7,902 nucleotides of DNA from Spirochaetota bacterium (GTDB lineage Bacteria; Spirochaetota; Leptospiria; Turneriellales; Turneriellaceae). Below the pieces are notes generated by a model. The model was given only the letters and a program-made list of their open reading frames with translations. It had not been told where the DNA came from and did no database searches. Location: assembly GCA_963205035.1 (NCBI GenBank), contig CAUJII010000176.1, positions 1 through 7,902 of the forward strand. The letters run 5' to 3'. The position numbers and the translations under genes were made by a program. Below are positions 1 to 7,311 of the stretch, one piece after another; the stretch's first letter is position 1; the number at the start of each line of letters is the position of its first letter.

Positions 1-969
1 ATAGCCCAAATACCCCGCATGGAGTGCAGCCGCGTGGTAGCCTTCTTTTGCCAAGATTTCTGAAAGGCACGGAACTTTGAAATCGGGTAGTGCCAAAGAA
101 ATCCACGCGCCGTCGGGCAAAGCGTATGCGCTACAAAACGAGTTATAGAACGCATTGATGCTCAGCGGAAAGTTCGCATAATGCCTCTCAAAAAATATCG
201 ACCTTTCTTTGAACTTGTTGAGATTAGGCGTAACTTCTCTGCCCTGAATCTTTTTTCCGATGACAGAAAACGGCGTCGACTCGAGATAATAAAAGATGAC
301 GTTGCGTTTCGAGCGGCGCACCACGTTGACGGGACGCAAGTAAGGCCCGACGTCTGGAGAATCGAGCGAGGGAATCACATCGTTTGGAGAAAGCTTTATC
401 TCTGAAAATTCACGAGTTACACTTTTCTTGTAAAGAGCCGCAGAAATTGGATTGGAAAAAACCTCTGTCGGGCTCGGCGCAAAAAACGAGAGTCCCCAAA
501 GCCCGCCCAACGCAAACGTTGCGGCTAGAAAATAGACGAGGGATTGACTCTGGTCTCGGTACTTGTTTTGCAAGTACAGAATTCCTGCCGTGAAAAGAAT
601 AAACAGCAGATGGGGAAATCCCACTTCATAAAAAGCAGAAACAAAATTTTCTTTCCAAATAGATACCGAGTCGAGACGCACAAAGGTAAACGCAAAAGGT
701 CTCTCATAGAGCGTAACAAACCCAAACGCGACGAGTAGAAAGAGTGCCAACAGAACGGCGAAGAGAGGCGTGAGCAGCCGGCCGACGCGCCGCTTCGCAA
801 GGAGCGCTGCAACCGACCCCAAGAAGAGAGCCCAAAAAAAATCCGCCGCCAATGTAGAAAGAAGTACCGCGAACGAAAGTTTGACCTCTGAAATTGAGAA
901 TGTAACAAAGAGATGGAAGAGCGCAAAGAGAGCGCACCAGAGCGAAAAATAGCGAACCACGCGTATCAA
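1..969 (-). CDS. LTA synthase-like / phosphoglycerol transferase-type membrane enzyme, N-terminal part (runs off left edge)
   Basis: The 323 visible residues contain about five hydrophobic helices (near 5-22, 27-60 possibly as two, 64-90, 118-133 and 145-163), then a hydrophilic linker and the start of an alkaline-phosphatase-superfamily domain. Typical family motifs are visible: VIFYYLEST (224-232, E230 the likely metal ligand), EVTPNLNKF (245-253) and NFPLSINA (266-273), where S270 sits at the place of the catalytic Thr/Ser. This five-helix plus extracytoplasmic catalytic domain plan is that of LtaS-like enzymes, which transfer phosphoglycerol or similar groups to envelope glycans or lipids. 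The substrate here cannot be told. The domain's C-terminal half lies beyond the window. There is no ATG near the N-terminus; TTG at 969 is chosen because GGAGAAG (975-981) lies 5 bases upstream. GTG at 960 is the alternative. An in-frame stop at 1024-1026 excludes a longer form. Family assignment is confident, exact activity is not. Confidence 0.85.
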   Translation of the reverse strand, partial: MIRVVRYFSLWCALFALFHLFVTFSISEVKLSFAVLLSTLAADFFWALFLGSVAALLAKRRVGRLLTPLFAVLLALFLLVAFGFVTLYERPFAFTFVRLDSVSIWKENFVSAFYEVGFPHLLFILFTAGILYLQNKYRDQSQSLVYFLAATFALGGLWGLSFFAPSPTEVFSNPISAALYKKSVTREFSEIKLSPNDVIPSLDSPDVGPYLRPVNVVRRSKRNVIFYYLESTPFSVIGKKIQGREVTPNLNKFKERSIFFERHYANFPLSINAFYNSFCSAYALPDGAWISLALPDFKVPCLSEILAKEGYHAAALHAGYLGY

Positions 970-974
970 TTCGA

Positions 975-981
975 CTTCTCC
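975..981 (-). promoter_or_regulatory. Shine-Dalgarno that selects the TTG start of the LTA synthase-like gene
   Basis: On the minus strand GGAGAAG is followed by five bases and TTG (967-969). The alternative GTG at 958-960 would lie 14 bases from it, too far for usual spacing. This favours the TTG start. Confidence 0.55.
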
Positions 982-1010
982 ACGCGCCGACAACGCGATT
1001 TCCGACCGGC

Positions 1011-1165
1011 GGCGCGGGATTTGTTAGGGGGGCGCCGTAAAACTGAAAGCAGGCGTCTTCGCCGCTTTAGCAGCAACTTTGCGCGCAAAGTTGCGAGGCT
1101 TTCAGATTTGCGGCGCATTGAATGCAATGTTGTCTGTGAAGTTACCCCCCAACAAATCCCGCGCC
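1011..1165. repeat. Nested inverted-repeat element in the divergent intergenic region
   Basis: The outer arms GGCGCGGGATTTGTT (1011-1025) and 1151-1165 are perfect reverse complements. After a bulged A at 1026 they continue as G6 (1027-1032) against C6 (1145-1150). A second pair, 1032-1050 with 1098-1116, matches at 17 of 19 positions. Inside it lie a small hairpin GGCG-TCTT-CGCC (1052-1063) and a 22-base perfect palindrome (1073-1094). A further hairpin CATTG-AATG-CAATG lies at 1116-1129 in the one asymmetric stretch. The whole element could fold as a branched cruciform or RNA. It begins 41 bases upstream of the minus-strand start and ends 62 bases before the plus-strand operon start. No protein is plausible here and no target-site duplication is evident at its ends. 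It may be a MITE-like or other dispersed intergenic repeat, or a regulatory structure; the sequence alone does not decide. Confidence 0.8.
1073..1094. repeat. 22-base perfect palindrome at the core of the nested element
   Basis: The half site GCAACTTTGCG is followed directly by its reverse complement CGCAAAGTTGC, with no spacer. A loopless perfect palindrome suits a dimeric protein site in DNA or the tip of a longer stem. It lies between the arms of the larger inverted repeat, so it is most simply read as part of that element. Confidence 0.75.
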
Positions 1166-1227
1166 CCCCGCACAGGCTCTTCCGTGATTACGCTTGACGC
1201 ACGATTTTCGTTTCCGTCCGTACTCCC

Positions 1228-2172
1228 ATGATTTCCGTCTCCGGTTTAAAGAAAAATTTTGGCGCTTATGAAGCGGTCAAACAAATCAACTTTTCGATTG
1301 GCAAAGGCGAAGTTGTGGCCCTCTTGGGACCCAACGGCGCGGGCAAGACGACAACGATGCGCATGCTCACGGGGTTTTATGAGCCGACGGCGGGCACTGC
1401 GACGATTGGCGGCCACGACGTCTGCAAAGAACGCCGCGAAGTGCAGGCGATGGTGGGCTATCTGCCCGAGAGCGCGAGTTCTTACTCCGACATGCTGGTG
1501 GAAGAGTTCCTAAACTTTATCGCACAAAGCCGCAACCTCTCGAAAGAAGCTGCGGAGAAAGGCATCCAAAAAGCAATCAAGGTAACGGGTCTTGAGAAAT
1601 ACCTCTATACTCCCATCTTAAATCTCTCGAAAGGCTATAAGCAGCGCGTGGGGTTAGCGTCTGCGCTTCTGCACGACCCACAGGTTTTGATTTTAGACGA
1701 GCCGACCTCGGGACTCGACCCGAATCAAATTCAAGAAATCCGCCAACTCATCCGCGAACTCTCTAAAGAGAAGACGATTATTCTGAGCACGCATATTTTG
1801 AAAGAAGTCGAAGATACGTGCGAGCGTGCGATTATCATCGCAGACGGCCGCATTGTCTTAGACGATAAACTCGAAAAAATTCAGCGAATGAAAGAAGGCC
1901 GCGAAGTGTGGGAGTTCTCCCTCAAAGGCAACCAGCAGGCAGCGTTGCCTAAAATTCAGACATTACTCACTCCGTCAGAAAGCGTGGCGATTCAATCGCT
2001 TTCCGACCAAGAGACGCGGTTCACAGCTGAAACGCAAGGCGGCTTCAACGAGAAACTTTTTGCTCTCGCAGTCGCCGAAAAATGGACACTCAGAGAAATG
2101 TTTATGCAAAAACAAAGCATCGAAGACGTCTTCTCGCGTCTGACGACAAAACCCCAGACAGGAGCACAATAA
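1228..2172 (+). CDS. ABC transporter ATP-binding protein, GldA type
   Basis: This 314-residue cytoplasmic ATPase powers an ABC-2 (exporter-type) system. All core motifs are present: Walker A GPNGAGKTT (34-42), a Q-loop region VGYLPE (76-81, without Gln, as is usual in GldA-like proteins), signature LSKGYKQR (133-140), Walker B VLILDEPT (153-160, catalytic Glu at 158), D-loop SGLD (161-164) and switch His in STH (187-189). The region after about 220 is the C-terminal extension seen in this subgroup and ends in a segment (QSIEDVFSRLT) typical of ABC-2 ATPases. The start agrees with the usual family N-terminus (MISVSGLKKNFG), although no clear Shine-Dalgarno precedes it. The stop TAA overlaps the next gene's ATG by one base, implying translational coupling with the permease. 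It is called GldA type from motifs and neighbours; gliding itself is not implied. Confidence 0.95.
   Translation: MISVSGLKKNFGAYEAVKQINFSIGKGEVVALLGPNGAGKTTTMRMLTGFYEPTAGTATIGGHDVCKERREVQAMVGYLPESASSYSDMLVEEFLNFIAQSRNLSKEAAEKGIQKAIKVTGLEKYLYTPILNLSKGYKQRVGLASALLHDPQVLILDEPTSGLDPNQIQEIRQLIRELSKEKTIILSTHILKEVEDTCERAIIIADGRIVLDDKLEKIQRMKEGREVWEFSLKGNQQAALPKIQTLLTPSESVAIQSLSDQETRFTAETQGGFNEKLFALAVAEKWTLREMFMQKQSIEDVFSRLTTKPQTGAQ
2160..2164 (+). promoter_or_regulatory. Shine-Dalgarno that sets the permease start
   Basis: AGGAG lies seven bases before ATG 2172. The reading frame is open further upstream, to an ATG at 2082 inside the ATPase gene, but that start has no such site and would add 30 residues unlike the family N-terminus. 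Confidence 0.75.
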
Positions 2173-2927
2173 TGGAATTTTTGAAAAAAATCGATATCCG
2201 GTGGATCAACATCAAGACCGTCTACCGGCGGGAGTTTGCCAATTATTTCAACACTCCCATTGGCTACATATTCTTGGGCATTTTCACACTGCTCGTGAAT
2301 TTTCTTTTCTTCTTTATTACACGCTTTTTCGACAGAGGCTATAACATCCAAGGGCTTTTCGATATGCTGAAGCTCATTTACCTTGCGTTTATTCCCGTCA
2401 TCACGATGCGTCTTTGGGCAGAAGAAAAGCGCAGTGGGACTGTCGAACTTCTGCTGACACTCCCCTTCAGCGAGTTGGAGCTTATTCTGGGTAAATACCT
2501 CTCGGCGTTTGTCTTCTTGGGCGTAGCACTCGCAACAACGCTTTTTATTCCCATCATTGCACTTTATGTTTCGTCACCCGACCTTATCGTCTTGTTGGGC
2601 TCGTACTTAGGGGCTTGGCTTTCAGGGTCGGCGTACATCGCAATGGGACTTTACATTTCGTGGCTCACCCGCGATCAAATCACGGCATTTCTCTTAAGTT
2701 TCTTGGCCTGCCTTTTCATCTATCTCTTGGGTTACCAACCGGTGCTACAATTCTTTGGGCCTTTCAAAGAATTGCTAGGCTTTCTCTCGGTGTCGTGGCA
2801 CCAGGACTCGCTGGCGGCAGGACTCTTCGATACGCGGGACATCCTCTATTATATTTCTTTCGCAGCAATTTTTCTCTACTTAAACAAAACAAGCATCGAG
2901 AACTTCAGACGAGGTCACAATGGATAA
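2172..2927 (+). CDS. ABC-2 type permease, GldF-like
   Basis: This 251-residue integral membrane protein is the transmembrane subunit partnering the upstream ATPase. About six hydrophobic spans are visible (near 30-50, 64-82, 108-132, 138-164, 170-190 and 222-238). Family features include the N-terminal RREFANYFNTPIGYIFLG segment (19-36), the cytoplasmic coupling-type motif MRLWAEEKRSGTVELLLTLP (79-98, exactly at the first loop) and GSAYIAMGLYIS followed by TRDQITAF (152-173). These are characteristic of GldF and related ABC-2 permeases, and the length is normal. The ATG at 2172 overlaps the ATPase stop by one base and has AGGAG at proper spacing. The 3' end overlaps the GldG-like gene by eight bases, so stoichiometric translation of the three subunits is likely. 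The exported substrate is unknown. Confidence 0.92.
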   Translation: MEFLKKIDIRWINIKTVYRREFANYFNTPIGYIFLGIFTLLVNFLFFFITRFFDRGYNIQGLFDMLKLIYLAFIPVITMRLWAEEKRSGTVELLLTLPFSELELILGKYLSAFVFLGVALATTLFIPIIALYVSSPDLIVLLGSYLGAWLSGSAYIAMGLYISWLTRDQITAFLLSFLACLFIYLLGYQPVLQFFGPFKELLGFLSVSWHQDSLAAGLFDTRDILYYISFAAIFLYLNKTSIENFRRGHNG

Positions 2928-4602
2928 AATAAAACTCTTCCTCGCGTCGCGCCGTGCGACGACGTTCCTTTATATCGCTTTCTTTTTTAGCTTTAGCTGG
3001 TTGAGCTATGGCGCATACATCCGCTTTGACTTGTCGTCGACGGGTGCGATGCGTATATCCGATACGAGCAAAAATTTGCTGCGTAGCCTGCCAGAAAAAG
3101 GCACGATGGAGCTTTTCGTCTCGAACGATTTGCCCGACGAAGCCGTGCTCGTCGCGCGCAAAGTCCGCGACTTCATCCAAGAGTACGCAAACAGCTCTAA
3201 AGGCCACATGAAGCTCACGATATTAGACCCCGACAACGACAAGTCGGCGGCTGAACGGGCACGCAGTCTCGGCATTCAACAGCTCGATCTTGCCGTGCAA
3301 GGCTCGAAGAAAGCGCAGGCGCAGAGTATTTACTTCGGTTTGGCGATGTCTTATGGCGCGAAATCGGATACGCTCAACAATTTAATTGGACTTTACGAGC
3401 AACAAGATTTGGAAAACCAACTCACCGCAAAACTTTTCAAGATGGTCAAACCCAACGAACGCAAAATTGCGATTCTATCGGGCCACGGCCCTTTCACCCT
3501 CAAGGCCGAGCGCAGCCCAACTTCGCTTTCGGTTTTTGCGGAAAAAATCGAAACGTTCTACGGTTCGATCATGGAAGTCAATACAACAACGACTGACATT
3601 CCGGCTGAGGTTTCCACGCTTCTCATTGTGCAGCCAGGCAAACTCGACCCCATCGATAAATTCCGTATCGATCAATTCCTCATGCGCGGCGGCAACCTCA
3701 TCGTCGCAGCATCGGGAATGGATGTCAGTTTTGGTCAACAGTTCATGGCAGGACAGGCGCCCTCCGATCTCACAGATTTCTTAAAGGGATATGGCATTGA
3801 ACTCGCGCAAGACATGGTGCAAGAACCCAAGTCGACGCACTTTATTCCGTTTATTCAACCTGTGAACGGCATGCAAATGATGAAGTTCCCTTACCCGCCT
3901 TGGGTATTGGTCACTAAAGACGGGCTCGATCAAAAAAACTTGGCCACGAAAGGCAATGCTGCTTTGACGATGCCGTTTACGTCGAGTCTTAAAACAAACC
4001 CGATGCTCTTGCCAGTTGGCGAAGGTCAAGGTAAATTTACGGTGGATGTACTTGCCAAGTCGACGAGCGATGCGTGGTCGCAGGCAAACTTTGCCTTCTT
4101 AGACCCCTCCAAAATGGAAGATGCGATGGCTGCGCCTAAGCAAAACGCGGGAGTCTATAATTTGGCGCTTTTCATCCAAGGTAAATTCACAAGCCAGTAT
4201 GCAAACCAGCCGCCGCCCAAAAACGCTCCGAAGACGTGGTCTAAGAACGCCGAGAAAGCTTCGAGCATCTTGGTCTTGGGCTCTCCCTATGCGTTTAGCA
4301 ACCTCACTGCAATCTTGAACCAGATGACTGGCCTCCCGCTTCTCGAAGAGAACAACAAGATGATCTTCGCGACAATCGACATTATGAACGGCAACCAAGA
4401 ACTCGTCGCTCTGCGCAAGAAAGCGAAGCCACGCATCAAAGCGAAACTCGTCGAAGAATCGAGCCGCAAAATTTTTACGACACTGGCGTTCTTACTGCCG
4501 CTCTTGGGTATTTCCGCAGCAGGCTTCTTGAGGATTTACCGTCGCAACCAAAAAAACCGACTCAATGTGAGCGGTGAATCAAACGCCGAAGGAAGTAATT
4601 GA
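2920..4602 (+). CDS. GldG-like ABC transporter auxiliary protein
   Basis: This 560-residue protein has the GldG plan. An N-terminal helix (about 15-35) is followed by the FDLSSTGAMRIS segment, the counterpart of the conserved start of the extracytoplasmic part. A long soluble region (about 40-515) resembles the ABC_transp_aux / GldG uncharacterised domain, with SIYFGLAMSYG (about 136-146) and KIAILSGHGPF (about 182-192) resembling stretches seen in the family. A second helix (about 518-538) ends at a basic tail (RIYRRNQKNR). The bulk is therefore expected outside the cytoplasmic membrane, tethered at both ends. In Bacteroidetes GldG works with GldA and GldF in gliding and type 9 secretion-linked machinery; elsewhere its role is unassigned. 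GAGG at 2911-2914 precedes the ATG by five bases, and the gene overlaps the permease by eight bases. Assignment rests on architecture and neighbours as well as motif resemblance. Confidence 0.88.
   Translation: MDKIKLFLASRRATTFLYIAFFFSFSWLSYGAYIRFDLSSTGAMRISDTSKNLLRSLPEKGTMELFVSNDLPDEAVLVARKVRDFIQEYANSSKGHMKLTILDPDNDKSAAERARSLGIQQLDLAVQGSKKAQAQSIYFGLAMSYGAKSDTLNNLIGLYEQQDLENQLTAKLFKMVKPNERKIAILSGHGPFTLKAERSPTSLSVFAEKIETFYGSIMEVNTTTTDIPAEVSTLLIVQPGKLDPIDKFRIDQFLMRGGNLIVAASGMDVSFGQQFMAGQAPSDLTDFLKGYGIELAQDMVQEPKSTHFIPFIQPVNGMQMMKFPYPPWVLVTKDGLDQKNLATKGNAALTMPFTSSLKTNPMLLPVGEGQGKFTVDVLAKSTSDAWSQANFAFLDPSKMEDAMAAPKQNAGVYNLALFIQGKFTSQYANQPPPKNAPKTWSKNAEKASSILVLGSPYAFSNLTAILNQMTGLPLLEENNKMIFATIDIMNGNQELVALRKKAKPRIKAKLVEESSRKIFTTLAFLLPLLGISAAGFLRIYRRNQKNRLNVSGESNAEGSN
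4589..4595 (+). promoter_or_regulatory. Shine-Dalgarno favouring ATG 4604 for the DUF4340 gene
   Basis: AAGGAAG sits eight bases before ATG 4604. The frame also offers a GTG at 4574, 28 bases inside the GldG-like gene, but no comparable site precedes that codon. Confidence 0.6.
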
Positions 4603-4603
4603 A

Positions 4604-5554
4604 ATGGAAAGACAAAAGAAAAACCTAATTTTGCTCGGAATAACGGGTTTCGTGTTCCTTCTGGCATTTCTTGCAAACGACCCCTTTCTACTTTTTGAGA
4701 CGAGCTATGAAAAATCTTCTCCAATTATTTCAGGGAACACCGACCGCGTAAAAAAAATTACCGTTGAAGACGGAACCAACAAGCGTATCTTCACACGGAC
4801 GACTGACGGTTGGAGCGCAGAGTTCCCCGGTCATGCTCCAGGTGTATTGCGTGCAGACAGCGCAAAGATTGAAAGCGGCTTGAAAAATCTTTTTGAAGCA
4901 CGCCGCTACCAAGAAGTCAGCTCGAATAAAGAAAAGCAAAGCGACTACGAAGTCCGTGACAGCGACTTTTCTCTTGTCCTCGAAGGCGAAAACGGCGCGA
5001 AAATCGCACGTATCGTCCTGGGGAAATACGCAGCACAGTCGAGCGGCAGCTTTGTTCGCTTAGCAAGCGATTCTTCTGTCTATGCTGTCAAAGGATTCTT
5101 GCGCAACGATTGGAATCAAGAGTTCGACCAATACCGCGACCGCTCGATCCTGCGCGTGATTAAAGAGAACATCCGCGAAATCAAAGTGAGTGGAAAGAGC
5201 GCGTTCAGCCTCAAAGGCGACGACAAGGGAGTATTTTCTTTAGAACCCACACGCGCCACCGACAAGGCTCGCGCCGAGACCTATCTGAACGATCTGACGG
5301 ACCTCAAAGGAGTCGGCTTTTATAAAGAAGCGACGCTACCGCCTAAGTTCGGTACAATCACACTCACATTGTCATCGAACGTGACGAAAACGGTGGAATT
5401 CTTTGGCCCGACAAAAAATAACGAGATGGTAGCACAAAGCAGCGATGCACCACAAGGACTCACGCTTGCAAAAAATAAAGTGGAGGCACTCTTTCCTCGC
5501 TTAGAAGATCTCGTCGACAAGGGTAAACTTCCCAACCTCGCTCCACCGCAATAA
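4604..5554 (+). CDS. DUF4340 family membrane-anchored protein
   Basis: This 316-residue protein starts with a short basic stretch and one hydrophobic helix (about 7-24), which serves as signal anchor, so the rest is expected in the periplasm. Two related halves of beta-rich sequence follow, as in DUF4340. The first holds DRVKKITVEDG with TTDGWSAEFPG (47-76) and an acidic, helix-forming DSAKIESGLKNLFEARRY (85-102). The second begins around FDQYRDRSILRV (174-185), a typical family motif, with a similar pattern (ENIREIKVSG, then DKARAETYLNDLTDLKGVGFY at about 220-240). DUF4340 genes commonly sit directly after gldG-like genes, as here, with only one base between stop and start. It is probably a periplasmic partner of the ABC complex; no enzymatic motif is visible. 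A GTG start at 4574 would add ten residues. Confidence 0.85.
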   Translation: MERQKKNLILLGITGFVFLLAFLANDPFLLFETSYEKSSPIISGNTDRVKKITVEDGTNKRIFTRTTDGWSAEFPGHAPGVLRADSAKIESGLKNLFEARRYQEVSSNKEKQSDYEVRDSDFSLVLEGENGAKIARIVLGKYAAQSSGSFVRLASDSSVYAVKGFLRNDWNQEFDQYRDRSILRVIKENIREIKVSGKSAFSLKGDDKGVFSLEPTRATDKARAETYLNDLTDLKGVGFYKEATLPPKFGTITLTLSSNVTKTVEFFGPTKNNEMVAQSSDAPQGLTLAKNKVEALFPRLEDLVDKGKLPNLAPPQ

Positions 5555-5570
5555 GTGAGAACGCTCTTTG

Positions 5571-6356
5571 ATGCAGACAGGTAGACTACTTTTTCTCTGG
5601 ATCGCGCTCGCTGCGGCACTCTCTGTCGCCTCTTGCGGCAGGGCGCGGGCTCTCGCCGAAGAAGGCATGGAGCGCATGAAAATCGGCAAAGAGACTTCTG
5701 CGTTGGAGCTTTTCGATAGAGCACTGCGGAGCAACGAGAAGGAACCTTTGGCTCTCTATGGCAAAGGCATGCTACTTTCTGAAGAAGAAATTACTCAGGA
5801 CATTGCGCTTGCAATGCTCAAGCAAGCTGTTGAATCGAATACTCTTCAGAGTGAATACCAGGTGAAAGCGTATTTGAAAATTGCACAAATCTATACCCTG
5901 CGCAAGAATAAGAGCGAAGCCTTGCAGAATTTGGCGCACATTACGGGCGCATCGCGACTCACCGACGGCGAGACGGTGCGCAAGCAGGCAACGCTCTATC
6001 TTGAACTCAAAGAAAAGAATAGAGCACGCGAGGTTGTGACAGCGTATTTAGAAGGGCATGCGAACGACGAAGTGACGGAGTATTTTCTCTTGAAACTCTA
6101 TGCCGTCAATTTGAGAGAGACGAAGCTCGCGCTTAAACTTTGCGGCAAGACCGACTGGGCGGCAATCAAGAATGCGAAGTTTGTATTGAACTGTGCGCGC
6201 CTCAAAGCGGCCGATGGCGACTTTAAGACGGCTATCGTTCTTCTCGACGACTACGCAAAAAGGGCGGGACAGAGCGTCGGCAAAGAAGTGAATGAACTCC
6301 GTGAGGGTTTTGGCAAAAAGCGTGGAAAGTTCGAGCCTGTTGAAGCAGATTTCTAA
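5571..6356 (+). CDS. TPR-repeat lipoprotein
   Basis: This 261-residue protein has a lipoprotein signal peptide: a short N-region with Arg5, a hydrophobic core (6-18) and lipobox VASC with the acylated Cys at 22. The mature part is almost entirely alpha-helical with TPR-like pairs, clearest at about 28-58 (ALAEEGMERMKIGKETSALE and following), about 95-122 and about 135-160, and less regular at about 200-230. It is likely an envelope-anchored scaffold for protein contacts; the partner is not known. The ATG at 5571 gives a proper signal peptide. A TTG just before it would add one residue. The ribosome site is weak (GTGAG, 5555-5559). It lies 16 bases after the DUF4340 gene, so it probably belongs to the same operon, and its 3' end overlaps the TonB-like gene. 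Confidence 0.82.
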   Translation: MQTGRLLFLWIALAAALSVASCGRARALAEEGMERMKIGKETSALELFDRALRSNEKEPLALYGKGMLLSEEEITQDIALAMLKQAVESNTLQSEYQVKAYLKIAQIYTLRKNKSEALQNLAHITGASRLTDGETVRKQATLYLELKEKNRAREVVTAYLEGHANDEVTEYFLLKLYAVNLRETKLALKLCGKTDWAAIKNAKFVLNCARLKAADGDFKTAIVLLDDYAKRAGQSVGKEVNELREGFGKKRGKFEPVEADF

Positions 6357-7218
6357 TTCTGCATTCCCGCGTTTTTTTTCAGCCGTCCTATCGCTTTTCA
6401 TTCTTGCGGTTCTGTTCTTAGACCTTGATCTTAGGCAACTCATCTTCGGCAAAGACACGAAAGAAACTTTGCAAAATGGCAAGATAATCCAGGCGCTCCT
6501 CGAAAATGCGGAGCCTGTGAAAGGGAAAAAACGCGATACCGTGCGCTTTCTCTCCGACAAAGATTCCGAGGCACGCGGTAAGCTCACAAAGGAAAAGGGA
6601 TTTGAATCGATTTCGACGGACTACGTTTTGTCTCCGGGTGAGATGGCTCCGCTGCAAGGGCGGATTCTTTCGTCGAGCCGCATGGCAACAATTTTGACTT
6701 CAAAAGAAGGCCGCACACGCATTGCAATCTCTGAAAAAAAACCAACGCAGGAGGCGACGCAATCTGCCGACCGGTTACGCATTCCCGCGTACTACCGTTT
6801 CCGGCACGACTTTGCGCTCTCGTGGGATAACGAAGGGAACCCGGCGATTCCGACAGCGCGGTACGAGCACTACAGTTATTTTCGTTCGATGATCAACAAA
6901 ATTCAAAGTGTGTGGGCTCCTCCGGGCGGCGACCCCTACCCGACCTTCGGCGACTCGTACCACCGGTTAGGTTACGCTTCGGGGTATATGCGTTTCTCGA
7001 CGTTCCCGAGCCAAGACATCTACATCCAATTTTTGCTCGATGAGAATGGCGTGGTGAAAGACGCGAAGCTCGTTTCGTCTTTAGGATTTCAGTCTTTGGA
7101 CCGCTCGTGCATCGAGGCACTTTACGCCGCGCACGATTTTGGGCCTGTACCGAAGGCACTCTTGGACGGCAGCGGCGTCTTGATTGTCCCCTTCATTTTT
7201 CGGATTATTGTACGGTGA
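6292..7218 (+). CDS. TonB C-terminal-domain (energy-transducer-like) protein
   Basis: The product is 308 residues from ATG 6292. One hydrophobic helix (about 28-44) gives an inner-membrane anchor with the bulk in the periplasm. The last 68 residues match a TonB/TolA-type C-terminal domain: IYIQFLLDENGVVKDAKLVS (243-262), then SLDRSCIEAL (268-277), FGPVPKALL (283-291) and a final strand VLIVPFIFRI (296-305). The middle carries FLSDKDSEARGKLTKEKGF (86-104), which resembles a segment found in some TonB-family proteins of spirochaetes and deltaproteobacteria, rather than the Pro-rich spacer of enteric TonB. No ExbB/ExbD genes or receptor are in view. The start is uncertain: ATG 6292 overlaps the lipoprotein gene by 65 bases, and GTG 6301, GTG 6322 or TTG 6340 would keep the membrane helix. 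No start has a strong ribosome site. Confidence 0.8.
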   Translation: MNSVRVLAKSVESSSLLKQISNSAFPRFFSAVLSLFILAVLFLDLDLRQLIFGKDTKETLQNGKIIQALLENAEPVKGKKRDTVRFLSDKDSEARGKLTKEKGFESISTDYVLSPGEMAPLQGRILSSSRMATILTSKEGRTRIAISEKKPTQEATQSADRLRIPAYYRFRHDFALSWDNEGNPAIPTARYEHYSYFRSMINKIQSVWAPPGGDPYPTFGDSYHRLGYASGYMRFSTFPSQDIYIQFLLDENGVVKDAKLVSSLGFQSLDRSCIEALYAAHDFGPVPKALLDGSGVLIVPFIFRIIVR

Positions 7219-7311
7219 CAGGAGGTTACGCACAATGTCGCTGCCACGGAGGGCATCTTCGCGACATGTACGGTGACAGGATGTCACCTACTGCGCCGCT
7301 GCCACGGCTTG

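Noticed and set aside
525..926. Minus-strand frame of 133 codons
   Set aside because: It lies wholly within the LTA synthase-like gene in another frame of the same strand; the other frame has coherent helices and family motifs.
1011..1165. Integron attC site
   Set aside because: The GTT and AAC trinucleotides face outward rather than in the RYYYAAC...GTTRRRY order, and no integrase or cassette is present.
913..1197. Open plus-strand frame of 94 codons across the divergent intergenic region
   Set aside because: It spans the start of the minus-strand membrane gene and the inverted repeats, its product is Arg-rich and low in complexity, and no ribosome site or family resemblance is visible.
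1194..1199. TTGACG as a -35 box for the ABC operon
   Set aside because: It matches a -35 well, but no acceptable -10 lies 16-19 bases downstream before the ATG, so I did not call a promoter.
1992..2351. Minus-strand frame of 119 codons
   Set aside because: It is antisense to the ATPase/permease junction and shows no domain or ribosome site.
1228..4602. Gliding-motility machinery
   Set aside because: The Gld names reflect homology only. No other gliding or type 9 secretion genes are in view, and the set occurs in non-gliding bacteria.
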